A DNA stretch of 64,000 bases from assembly GCA_963930645.1 (NCBI GenBank), contig OZ005657.1, forward strand, positions 45,599,153 to 45,663,152, written 5' to 3'. The notes below the pieces were generated by a model. It saw only the letters and a program-made list of their open reading frames with translations, ran no database searches and was not told where the DNA came from. Positions 47,123 to 59,140 of the stretch are shown here, piece by piece. The stretch is from Salticus scenicus (taxonomy: Eukaryota; Arthropoda; Arachnida; Araneae; Salticidae). The position numbers and the translations under genes were made by a program. Numbering within the stretch: the first letter of the stretch is position 1; every line of letters starts with the position of its first letter.

Positions 47123-48239
47123 AAGCAAATCGCCATCTTGCGGACATTTTTTGAACTTTTTTTTTTTTCTTTCAAATCTTGTGTGCATTTGAATTTAGAG
47201 GCAGTGCTTTCGCCCATTTACTTCAGTTTCCTATTTATAGCGGAAGTTTAATTACATGTGCAAAAAAAAAAAAAAATGTTAATCCAGATCACAGTTAATA
47301 ATATATGAATATTGGGGAATTCAATAAATTTTTGTTTTCAAACTATTAAAGAAAATTAGTGTCAAGAATTATACATAAAAAATTTCAGCATTCCTTATGA
47401 ACTTTCATCCAAACAATTAATTTCAATTTTTTACAACTGAATTTTAAATACGTTTTCGCAAGTAAATGAATCTTTTAATAAAATGCTGATTGTTTTTAAA
47501 GGAAGTATCTGAAATGTAACTTTCATTTCAGCCTAAATGTAATAGTATGACATTTGTCTCAAAATATGTCTTGCTTACAAACTATTTATCATTTGAAAAA
47601 GTGTTTGTCACTCCCAAAAATCTCAAAAATGTGTTTTACTTATAAACACACACACGCACACGTTTTAACAATGCGTATGTGTGTATATAACGTAACGTGC
47701 AGTTGGAAAAATTAAATAAATAAATAAAATAAATAACTCCCCCCCCCCCACGATTAATTTCGCCGTTATAGGCAAAAGGCGAAATTAATCTGTTGTTTAG
47801 GGGTTTGTCCACATATTAAAATTCACCTGAACTTCATTTTTTCGAATGGTAACACCCACTTTTGACTTCATATTCGAATTTCTGAGATCAAGGCGTTAGG
47901 AAAAGGGTACAGTTTATATACTTTAAATTAATTCTTGGTCGAATTACAAGCGAAAATGTGTTAGGAGTAAATCCCTATATTTCAAAAAAAAAAAAAATTA
48001 AGATCTCATACAGAAAAGTATTATGTTCATGCACATAATAACCGGAAAAGAAGTATGACAATTTTAAATATAAAATAAACTAAAGCAATGCTAATTAATA
48101 AATAATGGGTGCATCTAAACTTAGTTGAATAATCATTTTAAAGCATGTGTATGCAAAGATATAGCTTACATAAATGATGAATGTGACGGTCATAAGAGCA
48201 AAAACAATTTAAATATCACTTTAACACAAAAAATAATGA
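47123..48239. other. Non-coding stretch
   Basis: AT-rich, with a C run of about 11 at 47739-47749 next to the hairpin at 47752-47790. No gene is recognised. Confidence 0.6.
47752..47790. repeat. Perfect 13-bp hairpin
   Basis: GATTAATTTCGCC and GGCGAAATTAATC pair perfectly around a 13-base loop, directly after a C run. The CGAAATT core recalls the minisatellite unit at 36395 and 41030. Confidence 0.8.
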
Positions 48240-48524
48240 TAGGAATTTGGAAAACCATATTATTAATGATTCCGTTCTATTCAGGCAAAAGTTAATATAG
48301 GTCATAATTAATAATTTTTTGAAATATGAATTCATTAACAATTTTTATAATTGAAAATATATTTTTTAATCAAAAATATACATGGACTATGTTTAAGTCG
48401 CTTCATTCTAACGCATAAAAAAAATGAAATTTGAATATAATAAATTTTCGGTATGATATGAATTAATGTTTGTCAAATTAACTTAACGTTAGCCCCCCTC
48501 CTATTTTGACAAATAATAACTCTA

Positions 48525-48586
<62 letters not shown>

Positions 48587-48850
48587 ATAAACTATACCAT
48601 TTTTCAGGGTCATTTGATCAAAATGAGCCCAAAAAATTGTCAAACAGGGGGGTTTCTATTGAAAAAAGGAAGTAGATACCAGTTTTAATATGTAGACAAC
48701 CCCTAAGCAAAATCTAACTATACTGTTATTAGCTGGACGATTATTAATCGATTGGCAACAGCTGCATATTTATAGGACGTTTTGCGAGAAAACTACTTGG
48801 GGTGGTCTTTTTTTTTTTTTTTTAACCAACTGTATATTTACAACAAATTA
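48240..48850. repeat. Dispersed repeat, copy 2
   Basis: This matches 27250-27890 in segment order (TTAATATAGGTCATAATTAA at 48292, TATGTAGACAACCCC at 48690, poly-T then ACTGTATATTTAC near 48825). A poly-A followed by an AG run (48525-48580) is specific to this copy. Confidence 0.6.
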
Positions 48851-50642
48851 ATAGTAAGATTAGTATTTTTATTTCACTCTTTTCAAGCTTACCAAAAAGA
48901 AAAGGTACACTTACCAAACAAGCTCAAGCAAAATACAGCCTTATGTTTTACATTACTAGCTATAAAACTATTTTTAACAGCAAGTAATAATAAGAAAAAA
49001 AGATGAAAATTTTCAGTGAGATATTACCAGTACTTTTATACATTATCAGAAAAAACTCATAAAAATATTCAAAACGCTATACTTTAAATATTTGAAACAA
49101 TTTATTTTGAGCTTGTTTCAAGCAACAGCGATTTCTACAGTAAAAAGCACTGAAAAATGTATTCGTGTCATTACACGTATTAACAATAAAAAAATTAAAA
49201 TTAAAAAATAAAATTAAAAAAAAAACTTGGAGAAATTAGCAGCTATTTACAACCAGAGTGTGAAAAAAAAAAGAAAAAGAAAAAAGAAAGTTTGTTTTTC
49301 CGACATAATTAGTGGGATTTTTTACTAGAATTCTTTTTCAATAAAATCTGATATTTAAAAACAACGATTTCAAAAAGATGTTGTGTTAATTTGTTTAATG
49401 TAACTTTAATAAGGATTGATGATTAAATATTCGTTAAATGTGCAAATTATTTAATGCTGTTAAGTATTTAATAAAATAAAACGAAAGCATTGAAAAAATT
49501 ATTCTCAGCAATAGACTAACTAACAATTTATTCTTTTGCAAAAATAAACTAATTGTTTTCATTAATGGAATATTATCAAGTAATAAATTATTTAATAATA
49601 GTGCAATTTCTTTTAAAATGTTTATGTAGTTTCAATTTGAAATATATTAAAGATATCAGCGTCGAAAGCATTGATAATACTTTATTATTATTATTATTAT
49701 TAAATTTTTTAACATTTATTCTCCAGGATTCGGGCTTGAGATTTCATTTTTTTTTCTCTCTTTTTCCAAAACTTTTAAACAATAACCCCTATCTTACTAA
49801 ATCACCAAAAAATGACTTGAAAAATATGATAGAAATTTCTGTATGGAAATAATGGTAGCAATAGAAGCGGAAATCTCATCTGGGATTCCGCGATTAGATC
49901 CAAAAAAAATTTGGGGGGAATATCCGTTACCTTCATACCAAAAGTTTTTAATATTACGCTTTAGAGAAAAATTTTTTCTAATAATGAAAGAAAAAAAAAC
50001 GAAGAGTAGTGTTTCTAAATAGTGGTATGAAATTTATTTTCAGTTGGTAATTCAGACCCTATGTATACACGATTTTTGCGACTAATTTTAAATAAAAGAT
50101 GGATATATTATCAATAAGCATTTTTATAATTACGAAAAAAAAATATTTTAACAAATTTAAAAATAATTTTTATTTATAAAACTATGGAAAGATGCTTCGA
50201 AATAGTAAATTCTTCTTGCATTGCTTGGGAAAAGAATGCTTCATGGAAATCCCTCTCACACAGATTCGGATGGCATAAAACAAGTTTATTAAGTAAATAA
50301 GTGAGACAAACTTCTATTGAATGTGAAATTGTTTAATCCTTAGATAAAAGTCTACATAAAAAAAAAGTGAGAATCAAAAAAAATTCATGAAATGTTGGAT
50401 GTCGAAAATGGAAGGTTATTTGCTGCTAAAATAACATAGTTATTATTATTATTATTATCCTTTCATATTAGTCATTTTATTCAATGTGTCCTCAAAAATA
50501 AAGTAAACTATAAACAACATATCCTTTTAGAAATAATGCGAAATATGATAGAGAAATATCCTTTAATATACAATTAAATGTTCGTTTCCAGTTGTAGTGA
50601 GACTGGGCTACAAACTCGAGATTGAGAGATAATCTGGATGTA
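48851..50642. other. AT-rich stretch without gene
   Basis: It has ATT repeats near 49680-49702 and 50437-50458. No coding sequence or element end is seen. Confidence 0.6.
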
Positions 50643-51082
50643 GGGTAGGTGCTCCAGTGATTGGCATGCTCCAGTAATTGACATCTATCCCGAAATAATT
50701 AATAAATAGGAAAAATAATAAAATCATACATTTTACATATAGGAACTTTAACATTTTATGTCAAACACTGGAGCATAGGGTGCTAATAACTGGTAAAATG
50801 AATAACTAGCAGTGTCAAACATTGGAACATAGGGTGCCAATTACTGAAAAAATGAAAACCTGGCAGTGTCAATTACTGGAACATTAATTGGATGTCAAAT
50901 AAAAATTCATAAAAAAAAAAAATAATTGTTATCAAATGTATATATTTTAACATATATGAGGTTCTGAACGTCTTTCATACCATATATTCTAACTTAAGAT
51001 TTCTAAAAATATTTTCTGATGACCAAAACATTAAAAATATCAGAGATTGCTCTAAAAGTGTCAATCACTGGTGAACTTAGCC
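50643..51082 (+). mobile_element. MITE, GGGTAGGTGCTCCAGTGATTG family, copy 1
   Basis: Ends GGGTAGGTGCTCCAGTGATT and CAATCACTGGTGAACTTAGCC are flanked by TA. CCAGTGATTG-like motifs recur inside at least five times in both directions (50655, 50673, 50766, 50818, 50873, 51062). Confidence 0.8.
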
Positions 51083-52150
51083 TAACTAAGGATTTTTTTT
51101 TCCTACTTTTTTAATGGTGTATTTTAAAAGATTTTCTTGTTAATCTATAAATTTTATTTTTGACATTTTAGTCTTAGACTTTTGGAATACAATTCAATGT
51201 TCAGCTGATCTATAATGTTAGGAAAATTATAATTCCGTAATTTACCATTGAAATCGTTAAAAGTTTCTCAGGTAATCGAAATTTACAAGAAATATTTTTA
51301 AGCATAGAAGCGTTTAAAATAATAATTATATAATGTATATGCTATAACTTTTCAAAATTATGGAAACAGGTTGAAAACATTATTAATAAAAAAAATCTTA
51401 TTTTATTATTATTATTATAATTATTATTATTCATTCGGTCAAATCAATGGTCAATATAATGTTAAATGATTGACTAAAGTACACATAACATTAAATGCAA
51501 TAATTTAGGTTTATAGTATTATTTTTCGGTTGTAATATGAAAAAAAAGTTATTCTAAATCTCACTTTATTCACAAATATTATCAATATATTTTAAATAGC
51601 ATAGTTGTTTTTAGTTAGAAATACAGCTTTGTTTATATCTATGTGAAAATACCAAAATATTCAAACTTTATTTACTTTAGCCTTTTATTTTAAACTGACA
51701 AAAATAAATAAATAAATAAATAAAAATAAATGGATATATAAATTATTTTAATTATACTACTTTTCTTCTACATCATGCTTTATTCAAGCTGTTCCAACAA
51801 CTATGATATACAGTTTTAAAATTCTTTTAATCTTTCGTTTAATAAGTTCAGTTTTATTTTTCAAAGGTTTTAAATGTACTATTGTAGTTTATTTAAAATG
51901 CGTAGATGACATTGTTCATACCAAAATGGAAGTATATGAGTATGTGTGAAAATCTCGCAGCAAATGCGAAACGACCATGCTGTAGTTGTTAACTTTATAC
52001 ATGCTTTGGGTTTAGTATTGTATAGATAATGACATTATAATATAGTTTATGCCTTTTTTTTTTACTTTTCATTTGTTTACTTAAAGAGAAAAATAATTTG
52101 TAAAGAACTTTTTTAATTTAAAGTTATTGCAGTAAGTTCCTTTGTAGTTA
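51083..52150. other. Spacer between inverted MITE copies, non-coding
   Basis: AT-rich, with ATT repeats near 51406-51430 and AAAT repeats near 51708-51730. No gene is recognised. Confidence 0.6.
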
Positions 52151-52594
52151 CAGGGTAAGTGCACCAGTGATTGACACTTTTAGAGCAATCTCTAATGTTT
52201 TTAATGTTCTAGTCATCAGAAAATATTTTTAGAAATCTTAAGTTAATACACACGGCATGAAAGACATTCAAAACCACATATATGTTAAAATATATACATT
52301 TGATAACAATTATTTTTTTTTGTATGAATTTTTATTTGACACCCGCTCAATGTTCCAGTAATTGACACTATCAGTTTTTCATTTTATTATTAATTGGAAC
52401 CCAATGTTCCAGTGTTTGAGACTGCTAGTTATTCATTTTACCAGTTATTAGCACCCTCTGCTCCAGTGTTTGACATAAAATGTTGAAATTTTTATATGTA
52501 AAACGTATGATTTTATTATTTTTTTTTTATTTATTAATTATTTCGGGATAGATGTCAATTACTGGAGCCTGCCAATCACTGCAGCACCTACCCA
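52151..52594 (-). mobile_element. MITE, GGGTAGGTGCTCCAGTGATTG family, copy 2
   Basis: This is the reverse complement of 50643-51082 along its whole length, starting CAGGGTAAGTGCACCAGTGA at the left and ending CACTGCAGCACCTACCC at the right. It is flanked by TA at the left. Confidence 0.8.
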
Positions 52595-53104
52595 AGTCAA
52601 TTACTTGTCAAACAGTTTTTTAAATCAGTGTATATGAAATTTATTTGAGTAAAAAAAACTATTTTGTAATCAAGTCTATACAGAGTGATACATGAAACAT
52701 ACTTTGTTGTAGAATAATAACATAAAAATTCTTGTATGTGTTCCTTTAAACGAATTAGGAGTGATTCCCATACTATGTTCCATACAAACATGCTTCTATG
52801 AATATTAAAAATATATCTGTATTTCATTTTGAAGCTTAAAGGTACCTGTCAGAAATATTGTTCATAGACATAATGTATTTGAATATTTTTAGATGTCCCT
52901 GTACACAAACTAAATTTTCTATTTTAACGAAAAGTTTCATGTAACATTTTCATATTATACTGATATAGAATAACTAGTTAGGACTTCTTGCTAATAATAT
53001 TTCTTCTTTGGTTATGCTGATAACAGAAACAAAGACACACACACACAACACAAGACAATCAGACTAACCACTTAAAACCTGAAATTTTGTTGTTGTTGAT
53101 GATG
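52595..53104. other. Non-coding stretch
   Basis: A CA run at about 53037-53050 and a TTG/GAT run near 53088-53110. No gene is seen. Confidence 0.6.
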
Positions 53105-53275
53105 ATGTTGTTGCAGGATTTTAAGGCCGATTGACTACGCTAGGATCCTAGGCATATATGTGGAATGCCCTCTGTGGGGGACTTTCTAAGGGGTCCTAGC
53201 CTGTATTTACGCAACTTTCGGAGAAAACCACGGAAAACGCCGAACGGCTAGATCGATGAGTGCGACCTGGGGATA
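53105..53275 (-). mobile_element. tRNA-derived SINE (family A), head decayed
   Basis: On the minus strand the body (GCCGTTCGGCGTTTTCCGTG, GCGTAAATACAGGCTAGGAC) and the tail side (AATCGGCCTTAAAATCC) are clear. The tRNA-like head is reduced to a degraded B-box region. Confidence 0.75.
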
Positions 53276-53825
53276 CTAAATGTATAATTTGATTTAAAAA
53301 TAAGAATTTAAGAGAAGAAAACATAAGGAAGAAAGGGAAAAACGACGATAATAATAATAATAATAATAACAATAAAATCTTCTGATATAAGGGCCACTAA
53401 TTAGCTTCTAAATCTACCTCTCGTAAATGAATAACCTTTCCAAAAAATATACTGAATAATCGTATTAATTAACTGAATTGTTCAATACTAAAACAACTAA
53501 ATTCATGTCAGAAGAGTTATTAAAAATGTCAGTGATTCTAGTCAATTTTAAGGCAAAAATATTTTGTACTCTTTTTTTTTTTTTTTTTTTTTTAACTTAT
53601 AACAAGAATTCAAATTAGGGAACGTTAGTATTGAATCTAAATGTAAGTCTTTTATCAGAAATTTTATGAAAAAAACATCTATCAACAAATTGATATTAAA
53701 TTTTTAAAAAAGTGTAGGTTTCACAATTTAATTGTCATTTCATCAGGATAAAGCTACCGAAAGATTTTTTTTTTATTTTACATTTGCTTCGAATTTTATG
53801 TGACGTCTGTCAGTTGCTTAGAAAG
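53276..53825. other. Non-coding stretch
   Basis: An AAT run at about 53349-53371 and poly-T at 53573-53593; nothing else recognised. Confidence 0.6.
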
Positions 53826-54116
53826 CCCCCCCCCCCTCCCCGAAAGACCACTCTCCCCTCAGGCGTAGGTCCCTTGCGCTGCAGTCGGCAGCAAAAGTAT
53901 CCGAGCACAAGCGAAAATTCCTATATAAAAAAATACTCTTAATACTGTTTTGTTAAATAAATCCTTGTCGAATCATGTTCTTAATCAGTCTAAGAACATT
54001 ATTCGGATTTATTTAACAAAACAGTATTAAGAGTACTTTTCTATATAGGAATTTTTGCTATGCTCGGATACTTTTGCTGCCGACTGTATCCATCGACCTT
54101 AATCCTAACACCAACA
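53826..54116 (+). mobile_element. tRNA-derived SINE (family A), 5'-truncated and split by a MITE
   Basis: The left piece has GACCACTCTCCCCTCAGGCG and the right piece ATCGACCTTAATCCTAACAC, the two sides of the SINE tail. A 205-base MITE (53882-54086) sits between them. Confidence 0.75.
53882..54086. mobile_element. Foldback MITE, CAGTCGGCAGCA family, inserted in a SINE
   Basis: CAGTCGGCAGCAAAAGTATC to its complement at the right forms a nearly complete palindrome of 205 bases with a short central loop near TTAATCAGTCTAAG. It has no coding capacity. Confidence 0.88.
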
Positions 54117-54245
54117 CCTCTGTCAGTTGACATTGGTGTGTAAGACGGTCATTAGAAAAAAGAATTTTTACTTAGCTTGAATGTATAACCTTCGACAAGT
54201 GGCGCTGTTATTATTCACCATCTGCGAAAGGATAAAAGGTATACA

Positions 54246-54458
54246 CAGTCGGCAATAAAAGTATCCGAGCATAACAAAAAATTCCTATATGAAAAAGGTA
54301 CACTTAATACGATTTTGTTAAACAAATCCTTGTCGAATCATGTTCTTAGACTGACTAAGAACAGTATTCGACAAGGCTTTATTTAACAAAACTGTATTAA
54401 ATGTACTTTTTTTACATAGGAATTTTTGCTAGTGCTCGGATACTTTTGTTGCCGACTG
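54246..54458. mobile_element. Foldback MITE, CAGTCGGCAGCA family
   Basis: CAGTCGGCAATAAAAGTATC and its complement (CTTTTGTTGCCGACTG) bound a near-palindrome of 213 bases with centre TTCTTAGACTGACTAAGAA, next to TA. Confidence 0.88.
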
Positions 54459-54479
54459 TACTTCACTTTACCTTCACTA

Positions 54480-54858
54480 CATGGCTCTAGACGCTACATC
54501 TACCTGTTTTTATTCACAAAAGGAATTTATAGAGTGCTATCGCAGTTTTTAATTGATATTTTTCGCAGTATCCACCTGTGTTGTAAACTTCAAGAATCTA
54601 CTACAAATTTTAGAAAAAATACAAAGGACATAAAAAACACATGATTGTTTACATTTTTTTAAGTTTTGATTTCTTATTCGACCTCTACTTACTAATATTA
54701 TACTAAAGTGCCACCTCAGTAAATCTTTAGTAAATACAATGATTAGATGATGTATATAGTTTTTTGTTTTTTTTTTTTGCTTATATCTTTAAAAAATAGA
54801 TGAAAAAATAGATTTGAAGTACATTTTCTGTCTATTTCATAATGTATTATGTAAAGGG
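54480..54858. mobile_element. piggyBac-like non-autonomous element, copy 2 (left end unclear)
   Basis: The right end GTAAAGGG abuts TTAA at 54859-54862. The interior matches copy 1 at 46190-47118 but lacks the foldback. The left end is lost or masked by the MITE at 54246. Confidence 0.6.
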
Positions 54859-54862
54859 TTAA

Positions 54863-56574
54863 ATTGCACCTAACTGCATGTATAAAATGTTTATCTGTAT
54901 ACGTAAAATGTTTATTATCTCTTTCAAATTATACTAAAAGTTCCTTTCTCTTCTTTAGAAGACTAAGGAAATATTTTAAGCAGTCATTTAGTTCCTTTCA
55001 AACCCAATGCGTATCCTCCAAACGAGATATGTCTGCAAATTCATTTCTTCCTGCACACTTGGGTAAAGTGCTGTCGCAGGCATTGGTATTTATGATGGGA
55101 TATTGTGGGCGAGGAACACGTTAAGCACCCTATTGAAGGTTCGTGTGCAAATTCGTTACTTTTGGAGCCGGAATAACGCGGCCGGGGAAAACGCTGAAGG
55201 TAGCAGTGATGCGAAGCAAAATTTGGAGACATTTCAAGGATTTTTTTTTTTTTTTTTTCCGAAGACCATACGATTTATTTATTTATTTATTTATTTTAGA
55301 TACATTAACTTATGATATTTCCTATTAATAAGTTGTGACATTATAATATAAGTTATTTAAAAAAGTAGTTCATTTAAATATAGTGATAAAGGAAACGGGC
55401 AAAATCTTCTAATTATATATAAAAACTATCCTTTCATTTTAATGGTAATTAACTTATCTTTCAATATTGCCTACACTTTAAATTATTTATCTAGAATTTA
55501 TAAGAGTGCTTTTTTTCTTACTAAATCCCACGATATATGAAGGTGGTCTTAAAAAAGGGAACATTCACAATACTAAGAACCCTCTTATAATAAAATATAG
55601 TGTATTTTTTTTTTTTTTTTTTTTTAGAACAACCATATCTGCAACCTTTGAGTATTTTTATTATTTTTATAATATTTCAAATCGCAGGTATATCAGGAGA
55701 TTCTTAAAAAATCGATTATGAATACTTATTATTAATAAATCGCTTTAATATTCTTAATAGAGCCTCAATCGATTAAAGCAATATTCTAAATTATGCACAA
55801 TATTTTATTGTGAAAACAAAATAAACCATAACACCTCCGATTTCTAGGTGTTTTGTAGTTCAAAGCATTTTGCTTAAAACGACCGCTAGGGAGTCCTAGC
55901 GTTCCTATAGTTTTACCACTATTTCAGAACAGCAAATTTTTAGATAATATTATAGCATTAAAATATTCAAGAAAAATTTCTTTTTTAAAATAGCGATGAC
56001 AAAATAATAAAACGCATATTATTTTGTCACCACTTAGAGGTGTCACTTGGTTAACGCTGCGACACCTCTATACCGAAAGTTACTCTATTATTTTCACAAA
56101 TACACACTTTAACAAAATATAAATATGCCTTATGAGTTTTCTTTGACACTTCAGCTATAATTATGCCATAAAACTTAACAAAAACAACATCTGTTATTCA
56201 AAATTATCCAATTTGAATGCTTAAATAGTTTTAAAATATTTAATAACTTTATCTCGAAAATATTATTAATATATTAGTTTAACAGTAATTTAAAGAGTAA
56301 TGCGTTAATTGTAGTAATTACGCATAGTTGTATTAAATTAGCATGTTTCAAACTACCTTTAAAATTTTAAACACTTAAACAAACACAAACTCTAAAGAAA
56401 AATTTATTCACAGTCATTATAGTTACAAAATATATTGAAAGGTACATCATGCAGAGCATTTCAACTAGAAAGGCTAATTATAGTCTGAAATCTACATTGG
56501 TTGAATACTACAATTTCTGTAACAGAAGGTACAAAAATAATTAAACTGGGGGAAGAATTCAAGTGTAGCAGTTG
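54863..56574. other. Unassigned stretch with small hairpins
   Basis: At 55000-55235 the sequence is locally GC-richer without a recognised domain. Poly-T runs lie at 55242-55258 and 55605-55624. Small hairpins are noted at 55884-55901 and 56036-56069. Confidence 0.5.
55884..56069. repeat. Two perfect short hairpins
   Basis: CGCTAGG/CCTAGCG (55884-55901, 4-base loop) and AGAGGTGTC/GACACCTCT (56036-56069, 16-base loop) are both perfect and more GC-rich than their surroundings. Confidence 0.6.
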
Positions 56575-56588
56575 GTTGCCATGGTAAC
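56575..56588. promoter_or_regulatory. Palindromic X-box (RFX site)
   Basis: GTTGCCATGGTAAC has two perfect RFX half sites (GTTGCC and GGTAAC) around AT, the full X-box consensus. RFX factors use it at promoters of ciliary genes. No gene is recognisable within the window, so a function is not shown. Confidence 0.45.
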
Positions 56589-56756
56589 GAATCAGGGAGT
56601 AGAAGTGAAGTTTTGGGTCAAACTCCCCTATCTGAAAGCAGTTATATTCCGAGATTTCCTTTTCTTCTTGTTTATTTTATTTTATTTTTTTAATTTGAAA
56701 TTTTCCCGTTCAGTGATGGTGCGGAAAAGTTTATGAGATCACAATAAGTCACTTAA

Positions 56757-57316
56757 AATCATAGGGTAATACGTTCTCTTTAGATTTGAAAGCTAGGATT
56801 GTAACTAAACTTTCCACTCAAGTTTGTATTTATAATTTTTTTCCGTTGCATTCCTACGGCTTTTTAAGCATTTGATAATAAGTGGTAACAGTAGCAAAAT
56901 AATATTTAAAAATAAGTTTAAGCTTTTATTTCTTGAATTAGATATGTCATAGAGGAAGCTATTTGAAATGATTGTTTGTGACTGGCGTGCTATGGTGTGG
57001 ACTTATTAAGAACATATTTTCTTCTTGATGATAATAATAATAATAATAATATATTTTACATTTTTTTAAAAATAAAATTGTAAGAATTTATAATAATAAA
57101 ATATAAAATTACAATAACGTATCTATAATCATGCAGTAATACATTTTCTTTAGAATTAAAAGCTTGGATTGTAACTAATCTTTCCGCTCAAGAACGTATA
57201 TATAATTTATCTCAATTGCATTTCTATGAAATTTTAAGTATTTGGCAATAAGTGGTAAACGTATAAAAACAATAATATTTAAAAGTAAGTTTAAGTTATT
57301 TTTTCTCGAAATAGAC

Positions 57317-57347
<31 letters not shown>

Positions 57348-57425
57348 CATCTATTTTGAATGATTGTTTATAACTGAAGTGTTTTGAAATTAATTTATTA
57401 AGTACAAATTTACTTCTAGATTAAA
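56757..57425. repeat. Tandem duplication, period about 369 bp
   Basis: 56757-57045 and 57125-57425 share GGATTGTAACTAA, AATAAGTGGTAA, AATATTTAAAA, AATAAGTTTAAG and GAATGATTGTTTATAACTG-type segments in order. The second copy has a TA expansion at 57317-57345. Confidence 0.75.
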
Positions 57426-57489
57426 AAAAATGCTTGCAGTTTTTAAAATAAAATTATGCACAGCTTTATAATAAAATCTTTAACAATGA

Positions 57490-58320
57490 ACATTATTAAT
57501 GAACAACATATATTCCTCTACTCTGTTATAAAATTAATTGTACACCAATTAATGCTAATGAGATTAAATAAAAAAAAGTACACAATAAATTCAAGAAATT
57601 ATATGATGTAAATGCATTTACAAAAACATATCTCAGATTTCTTTTATAAAATTAGTTAAACAGCAATTGATACTAATGACTTTTAATTTAAAATAAGTGG
57701 TACAACAAAATTCAATAAATATATGATGTGAATGTATTTACAAATACACATTTCTTTACTTTATCATGAAAAAAATTAAAAAGCAATTAAAGTTAATGAT
57801 ATGGAATAAAAAAGAAGAGGTACAATAAACTAAATATATTATATTATGCAAATTTACTTACGAATATATATTTCTTTACTCTGTTATAAAATTAATAAAT
57901 TGAATGATAATTAATGTTAATGATATTGAATAACAAAGAAAAGGAACAATAAATTAAATATATTATATGATACAGATGTACTTAATAGTATATGTTTCTT
58001 TATTCTGTTATAAATTTAAGTACCAGCAAATTCAATAAATCATAACAAGTAAATATATTTACAAATGCATTATTTTATTTTGTCATACACTTAATTGAAC
58101 AACAATTAATGCTAGTGAATTGCGATTGTAAAATAATAGGTAAAATAAATTCAATAAAATATATAATGTGAATGTGTTTACAAATACGTATTTCTTTATC
58201 ACAAAATCAATTGGATAGATATCAATGTTAATGACATTGAATTAAAAAGAAGAGATAAGTTAATTCTAAATATTATATAATGTAACTATACTTACAAACA
58301 CATATATCTTTATTTTTAAT
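57490..58320. repeat. Satellite of about 118 bp, main block
   Basis: About seven degenerate units share ATATTTCTTTATTCTGTTAT, AAAATTAATTGAATAGCAAT, TTAATGCTAATGACATTGAA and a GTACAATAAATTCAATAAAT segment. The array resumes at 59141-59475. Confidence 0.75.
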
Positions 58321-58460
58321 TTCCGAACATACATATGTAAGGAAAGTATTCTAATCAGGACAAAATTTCAACATTGAGATTGTGGTGTATCTATACGTTT
58401 TGAGGTCCCCTGAGTTCATTTGTGCTATTTTTTACAGTGGTGCATGTATTTATGTATGTG
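58321..58460 (+). repeat. Dispersed repeat with TGAGGTCCCCTGAGTTC
   Basis: ACGTTTTGAGGTCCCCTGAG and a following GTATGTGTGTATG segment match the copies at 41755 and 42442. It interrupts the 118-base satellite. Confidence 0.6.
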
Positions 58461-58468
58461 TGTATGTA

Positions 58469-58647
58469 GAGCAGCCACAGATGACTTTTTATATTTTTTT
58501 CGTACTGCTGTTTCCAAAAAATTAAATTTAAAATATATTTTCACAGGTAAATCTGTACTGTGCCTGCATAATTTATTATAAATTTTATATTATGGAAATA
58601 GTGGTACGAGAATAATAATAAAAAAAAAGTTGCCTGTGCCAGCCCTG
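58469..58647. mobile_element. MITE, GCTGCCACAGGCGAC family, copy 2
   Basis: A 179-base element with ends GAGCAGCCACAGATGACTTT and AAGTTGCCTGTGCCAGCCCTG, flanked by TA at 58467-58468 and 58648-58649. The interior matches 19098-19287. Confidence 0.85.
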
Positions 58648-58649
58648 TA

Positions 58650-59140
58650 TATGTATGTGAGTGAACGTGACAACGTCTAAATGCTTTAATCAATTGAGCT
58701 GAAAATCGGTACGTATATTATTGGTCATCATAGCACGAACGCCTATTGCTTTTGGTGAATCGAGCACTCATACTTTTTTTACAGGGACACAAAGAAAAAT
58801 TCTTTACCGTTATGGCCTAACGGGTCAAGTTATTTAAAGTACGATAGCATCTAAACGTCTTACCAGATTGAGCTGAAAATTTACATGCATGTTATAGGTC
58901 ACTATCGCACAAACTATACAAGTTTTGGTGAATATACTTATAGATTTTTATAGCGATATATCGATTTTTTTATCTCTATGATCTGTGGGCTAAAATTATT
59001 TGAAATGCAATAGCGTTATATTAAATATCATACTATATGGAGAAAAATATTGAAACGCCCTATAATAATTTTCCCTTTTATTAATTTAACGACTTCTCTT
59101 ACTTTAATTTATTTATACAACAATTAATTACTAAATATTC
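58650..59140. other. Non-coding stretch within the satellite gap
   Basis: Two related blocks (AATTGAGCTGAAAATCGGTA near 58691 and AGATTGAGCTGAAAATTTAC near 58864) show a weak repeat. No gene. Confidence 0.5.

Noticed and set aside
48506..48688. Lys/Arg/Glu-rich open frame
   Set aside because: It is a poly-A plus AG microsatellite translated by chance.
55041..55235. Possible host exon in a GC-richer patch
   Set aside because: Open frames on both strands are short, no domain is recognised and splice sites are not convincing.
57490..58320. CRISPR-like array
   Set aside because: The repeats are long, degenerate and AT-rich, with no spacers, in a eukaryotic context; it is a satellite.
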